Positions 62,601 to 64,000 of a stretch of 64,000 nt of DNA are shown piece by piece. Source of the stretch: CBDFNC01 sp965249895 (GTDB taxonomy: Bacteria > Pseudomonadota > Gammaproteobacteria > Enterobacterales > CBDFNC01); contig CBDFNC010000004.1 of assembly GCA_965249895.1 (NCBI GenBank), forward strand, positions 372,001 through 436,000. Reading direction: 5' to 3'. Position numbers and translations under genes: made by a program. The notes beneath the pieces are model-generated. The model was not told the origin of the DNA. It searched no databases and saw only the letters and a program-made list of their open reading frames with translations. Position 1 is the first letter of the stretch. Each line of letters opens with the position of its first letter.

Positions 62601-64000
62601 GCCTGATAAACTTCGGCCAGCTCTTGCATAAAGATATTCGTAGACCAGCCATCGAAGGCAATATGATGCCAAATAATCAACAGGTAGCTTGTTGTGCCTG
62701 ACTGGTAGCGACCAAATCGTACCGGCGCTTGTGAAGTCAAATCAAATGGCTGGTTAATGCTTTGCTGTACTGCCGATATTAATGCCTGCTGGGTGGCGAA
62801 CTGATGCTCTGGGATTTGAACGGTTGACTCAAGTACCTGTTGATAGTCTTCACCTTTTTCATTGGTCCGATACACAGTTTTTAAGATCGGGTGGCGCTCC
62901 GTCAGAAACAGCAAGGCTTCACGTAATGCCTGCCAGTTGACATCGTCTTTCAGACTGACGAAAAGCGGAATATGATAGGCATCCGTGCCCTGTTCGAAGC
63001 GTTCAATAAACAGCAGCCTCTCTTGAGCGAATGACAATGGCGAAGTTCCAGTTTGAGTTGCTGGAATGACCGTGACTGTTTTGGGGTCTATATGACCAAC
63101 TAGCTGTGCGATGGTTTTATGTTTAAACAACATCGCCAAGGGAATATCCATATTCAGTTCCCGGCGGCTGACCGCCGTTAGCCGAATCGCACTGATGGAA
63201 TTCCCCCCGATACGAAAGAAATTGTCATCTATTCCAACACGGTCGAGTCCTAATAGCGCTTGCCAAATTTCACAGAGTTTTTTCTCTAAGGCCGTTCTGG
63301 GCACAGTGTAACTATGCTCACTGGCTAATGCCGGCTCGGGAAGAGCCCGGCGGTCAAGCTTGCCGTTTATGGTCAGTGGAATACTGTCTAGCAAAGTAAA
63401 ACTAGCGGGCACCATATAATCCGGCAACTGGGCAGAGAGTGTTTCCCGCAGGTATTCTGCCGAAACAGAACTGTCACCCCTTACTACAAAATAGGCCGCG
63501 AGAAATTTACCACCGTCATGTTCACGATCGACCACCACGGCTTGCAAAATGTCGGGGACCGCTGCCAGGGCGTTTTCAATTTCTGCCAACTCGATGCGAT
63601 AACCGCGAATTTTCACTTGTTGGTCATTGCGGCCCAGGTATTCCAAGTTTCCATCTGCCATCCAGCGCACCATATCACCGGTTTTGTACAGTCGGGTATA
63701 CCCCTTTGCCTTATCTGACGGCGTCGCAAAGGGATGTTCAATAAAACGTTCGGCGGTCAGCTCAGGACGATTCAAATAGCCGCGCGCCAACCCGGCGCCG
63801 CCGATATACAGCTCACCCATGGCCGCCGTTGGCAGCAGATTGCCGCAGCTGTCTAACACATACAACTTGACGTTATCGATGGGTTTACCAATATTGGCGG
63901 CCAAATCGCCCGTTTGATAATGATGAGCACTCGCGCACACTGTTGATTCAGTGGGTCCATACGCGTTAAAAACCTGACTCGCCTGACTAAACCTGTCTAA
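56660..64000 (-). CDS. Nonribosomal peptide synthetase, C-terminal modules (N-terminus beyond the window)
   Basis: The frame stays open to base 64000, so over 2446 residues are seen. Order: rest of an adenylation domain (A1), carrier T1 (GGNSISAIRL near 63200), C2 (HHIAFDGWS), A2 (AYVIYTSGTTGNPKG, TYQVYGPTES), T2 (near 60040), C3, A3 (VIYTSGTTGKPKG, NAYGPTES), T3 (LLGGNSLLLVQL near 56860). No epimerase or thioesterase follows. The Ser of each carrier is present. Hand-read specificity codes: A2 DILQIGVIWK (like Gly DILQLGLIWK), A3 DASTIAAVCK (like Tyr DASTVAAVCK). The final VDAVELYEV is acidic, as expected for docking to the next protein. Confidence 0.93.
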   Translation of the reverse strand, partial: LDRFSQASQVFNAYGPTESTVCASAHHYQTGDLAANIGKPIDNVKLYVLDSCGNLLPTAAMGELYIGGAGLARGYLNRPELTAERFIEHPFATPSDKAKGYTRLYKTGDMVRWMADGNLEYLGRNDQQVKIRGYRIELAEIENALAAVPDILQAVVVDREHDGGKFLAAYFVVRGDSSVSAEYLRETLSAQLPDYMVPASFTLLDSIPLTINGKLDRRALPEPALASEHSYTVPRTALEKKLCEIWQALLGLDRVGIDDNFFRIGGNSISAIRLTAVSRRELNMDIPLAMLFKHKTIAQLVGHIDPKTVTVIPATQTGTSPLSFAQERLLFIERFEQGTDAYHIPLFVSLKDDVNWQALREALLFLTERHPILKTVYRTNEKGEDYQQVLESTVQIPEHQFATQQALISAVQQSINQPFDLTSQAPVRFGRYQSGTTSYLLIIWHHIAFDGWSTNIFMQELAEVYQALCQDKAIGLPPLDITYADYAIWQRAYLQGAVLDGEMNYWRETLKGFETLVLPTDKPRPSAIDYVGKDVHFCLPQALSEKLRGLAKEQETTLYSVLLSGFYVTLATLSGQSDLIIGTPSDNRHHAQTQSLLGFFINSLVLRTELDQSQRVDEFIQQVHGVVTSAKVHQELPFEKLVDALNIEKDLSRHPIFQIMFSVQSFGADEKDRASLPFLPASLKESDGLFSPAKFDLSLFLDDGQSSITGSINYAVSLFDEISVERLAAIYQAVLGAMVDQSTDTIGQLDSLPDHERHTLLHDWNQTDTSCPGDAMLHQLFEEQVEKAPDEIAIVFQEQRLSYRELNEKANQLAHVIRARYQELHGEALKPDTLIALYFDRSMDMVISILAVLKSGAAYVPISPEYPRERSLFILEDTATCFIITKTHFIDQLKQWTDEFNTPLVLITEEQYPSCDSDGAANLTIATQASHLAYVIYTSGTTGNPKGVMIEQGTFAHYIEVVSDWLTNEPISILSLTKYTFDIFGLEFATPLLTGGCLFLSEIESAHADLEKHHVDINLIQQTPSMWQLFLSEINPSLDLSHIKTIVGGESGSIEMFRQISQMFEHTYQVYGPTESCIWSSQTRFKAGKEKIIGKPFAGESLYVLSENLHLLPIGAPGELYIGGAGLARGYLNLPELTAERFIDNPFVDKSLQHNRLYKTGDMVRWMPDGNLEYLGRNDSQVKIRGYRIELGEIENSLAAHPHVKQAVVIDCEHQDHKVLAAYLVFNERASLSGMALRDYLSARLPDYMVPASFTLLDSIPLTINGKLDRRALPEPALASEHSYTVPRTALETKLCEIWQVLLGLDRVGIDDNFFRIGGNSISAIRLTAVSRRELNMDIPLAMLFKHKTIAQLVGHIDPKTVVVIPATQTGTSPLSFAQERLLFIERFEQGTDAYHIPLFVSLKDDVNWLALREALLFLTERHPILKTVYRTNEKGEDYQQVLESTVQIPEHQFATQQALISAVQQSITLPFDLTSQAPVRFGRYQSRTTSYLLIIWHHIAFDGWSTNIFMQELAEVYQALCQDKAIGLPPLDITYADYAIWQRAYLQDAVLDGEMNYWRETLTGFDTLVLPTDKPRPSAIDYVGKDVHFCLPQALSEKLRALAKEQETTLYSVLLSGFYVTLATFSGQSDLVIGTPSDNRHHAQTQSLLGFFVNSLVLRTELDQSQRVDEFIQQVHGVVTSAKVHQELPFEKLVDALNIEKDLSRHPIFQIMFSVQSFGADEKDRTSLPFLPASLKESDGLFSPAKFDLSLFLDDGQSSITGSINYAVSLFDEISVERLAAIYQAVLGAMVDQSTDTIGQLDSLPDHERHTLLHDWNQTKSPYREDATLHQLFEEQVEKAPDNIALVFEHNVQEQQLSYRELNERANQLAHVIRSQYQAIHGESIKPDTLIALYLDRSIEMLVGILAVLKSGGAYVPISPEYPQERVQFMLEDTMAPLLLTQLGHREKLTRNITGSGAQPAMICLDEPELTRGIASDNLTQVSQATDLAYVIYTSGTTGKPKGVMVEHNNTLHLVSAQIQKFDATACRRALQFASYVFDASVSEIFVSLLCGHQLYICNEKQHKDPIALGQLIQQQNIEIATLPPIVLTHIESSSLTSLKTLITAGETPARELLDRFSQASQVFNAYGPTESTVCASAHHYQTGDLAANIGKPIDNVKLYVLDSCGNLLPTAAMGELYIGGAGLARGYLNRPELTAERFIEHPFATPSDKAKGYTRLYKTGDMVRWMADGNLEYLGRNDRQVKIRGHRIELAEIEAVLAAFPDIKYTAVIDINIHGNTLLAAYGVPMPGLLPEWDKVKSYMASKLPGYMVPSSFTVIDSLPLTANGKLDSRALPEPDVTSGSIEFIKPSTATECRLAELWHELLNVDVSEISANSSFFLLGGNSLLLVQLRAGIKRLFLVEVPIRDLVVNDTLQVLAENIEFSLILTTLLDANIANVDAVELYEV
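58543..60269 (-). repeat. Long near-identical NRPS repeat, copy 1
   Basis: This stretch, covering C3, T2 and the end of A2, is almost identical to 61702-63428 with a constant offset of 3159 bases. Only scattered single-base differences were seen by eye. Similarity stops sharply near 60269. Confidence 0.85.
61702..63428 (-). repeat. Long near-identical NRPS repeat, copy 2
   Basis: This is the second copy of the C-T unit (C2, T1 and the end of A1), 3159 bases upstream of copy 1. Besides it, 63641-64000 matches 57299-57658 (offset 6342), covering the A-domain core ends of A1 and A3, and continues beyond the window. Confidence 0.85.

Overview
The window reads as chromosomal DNA of a free-living, probably marine, gammaproteobacterium of Alteromonadales or Oceanospirillales type. 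This rests on YaiL/DUF2058 and RhlE housekeeping genes, OmpR-type two-component systems, PurE/PurK, a GH9 and deacetylase polysaccharide enzyme with ChtBD3-type modules, and a CBS-PAS-GGDEF-EAL protein. No rRNA or tRNA gene and no CRISPR array was seen. The genus cannot be set from the sequence alone.

Region 1 (1-15.2 kb) is mostly intact core and accessory genes: an arylamine N-acetyltransferase cut by the left edge, a GH114-like lipoprotein, a periplasmic solute-binding protein, two tandem spondin-domain secreted proteins followed by a response regulator and histidine kinase, a 56-residue conserved protein, a YkgJ-type cysteine-cluster protein, a CPA1 antiporter fused to a cyclic-nucleotide-binding domain, YaiL, RhlE and a chemoreceptor whose periplasmic domain carries a c-type heme motif. 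Region 2 (15.4-22.7 kb) is eroded: a frameshifted IS3-type element, a LysR/DMT-exporter pair, an RstA/RstB-like system whose kinase is split by an internal piece of an ISAs1-type transposase, and an aminotransferase remnant. A 132-bp repeat and a 264-bp MITE-like element follow, and the MITE forms the 3' end of purK. Region 3 (22.7-46 kb) holds purEK, an orphan response regulator, a 1300-residue GH9-CE4 enzyme, the c-di-GMP protein, a RIO kinase, a cytochrome b562/b561 pair, a His-tailed secreted protein, a four-gene BMP-type (nucleoside-like) ABC importer, an MBL hydrolase and an AstE-like zinc hydrolase.

Region 4 (46.3-53.7 kb) is mobile: an IS200-type element at the 3' end of a DUF1835 gene, a broken SRPBCC gene, and a LysR gene split by a 3373-bp transposon (DUF6431, DDE transposase, TniB/ExeA-like ATPase, small protein). 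The transposon has matching ends and a 6-bp target duplication. Region 5 (53.7-64 kb) is the 3' end of a nonribosomal peptide operon read leftward: an NRPS running off the right edge (A part-T-C-A-T-C-A-T, no thioesterase), a stand-alone condensation protein with a TubC-like docking domain, and an MFS exporter. The C-T units of successive modules are nearly identical at the DNA level. Hand-read codes suggest glycine and then an aromatic residue (tyrosine-like) for the last two modules.
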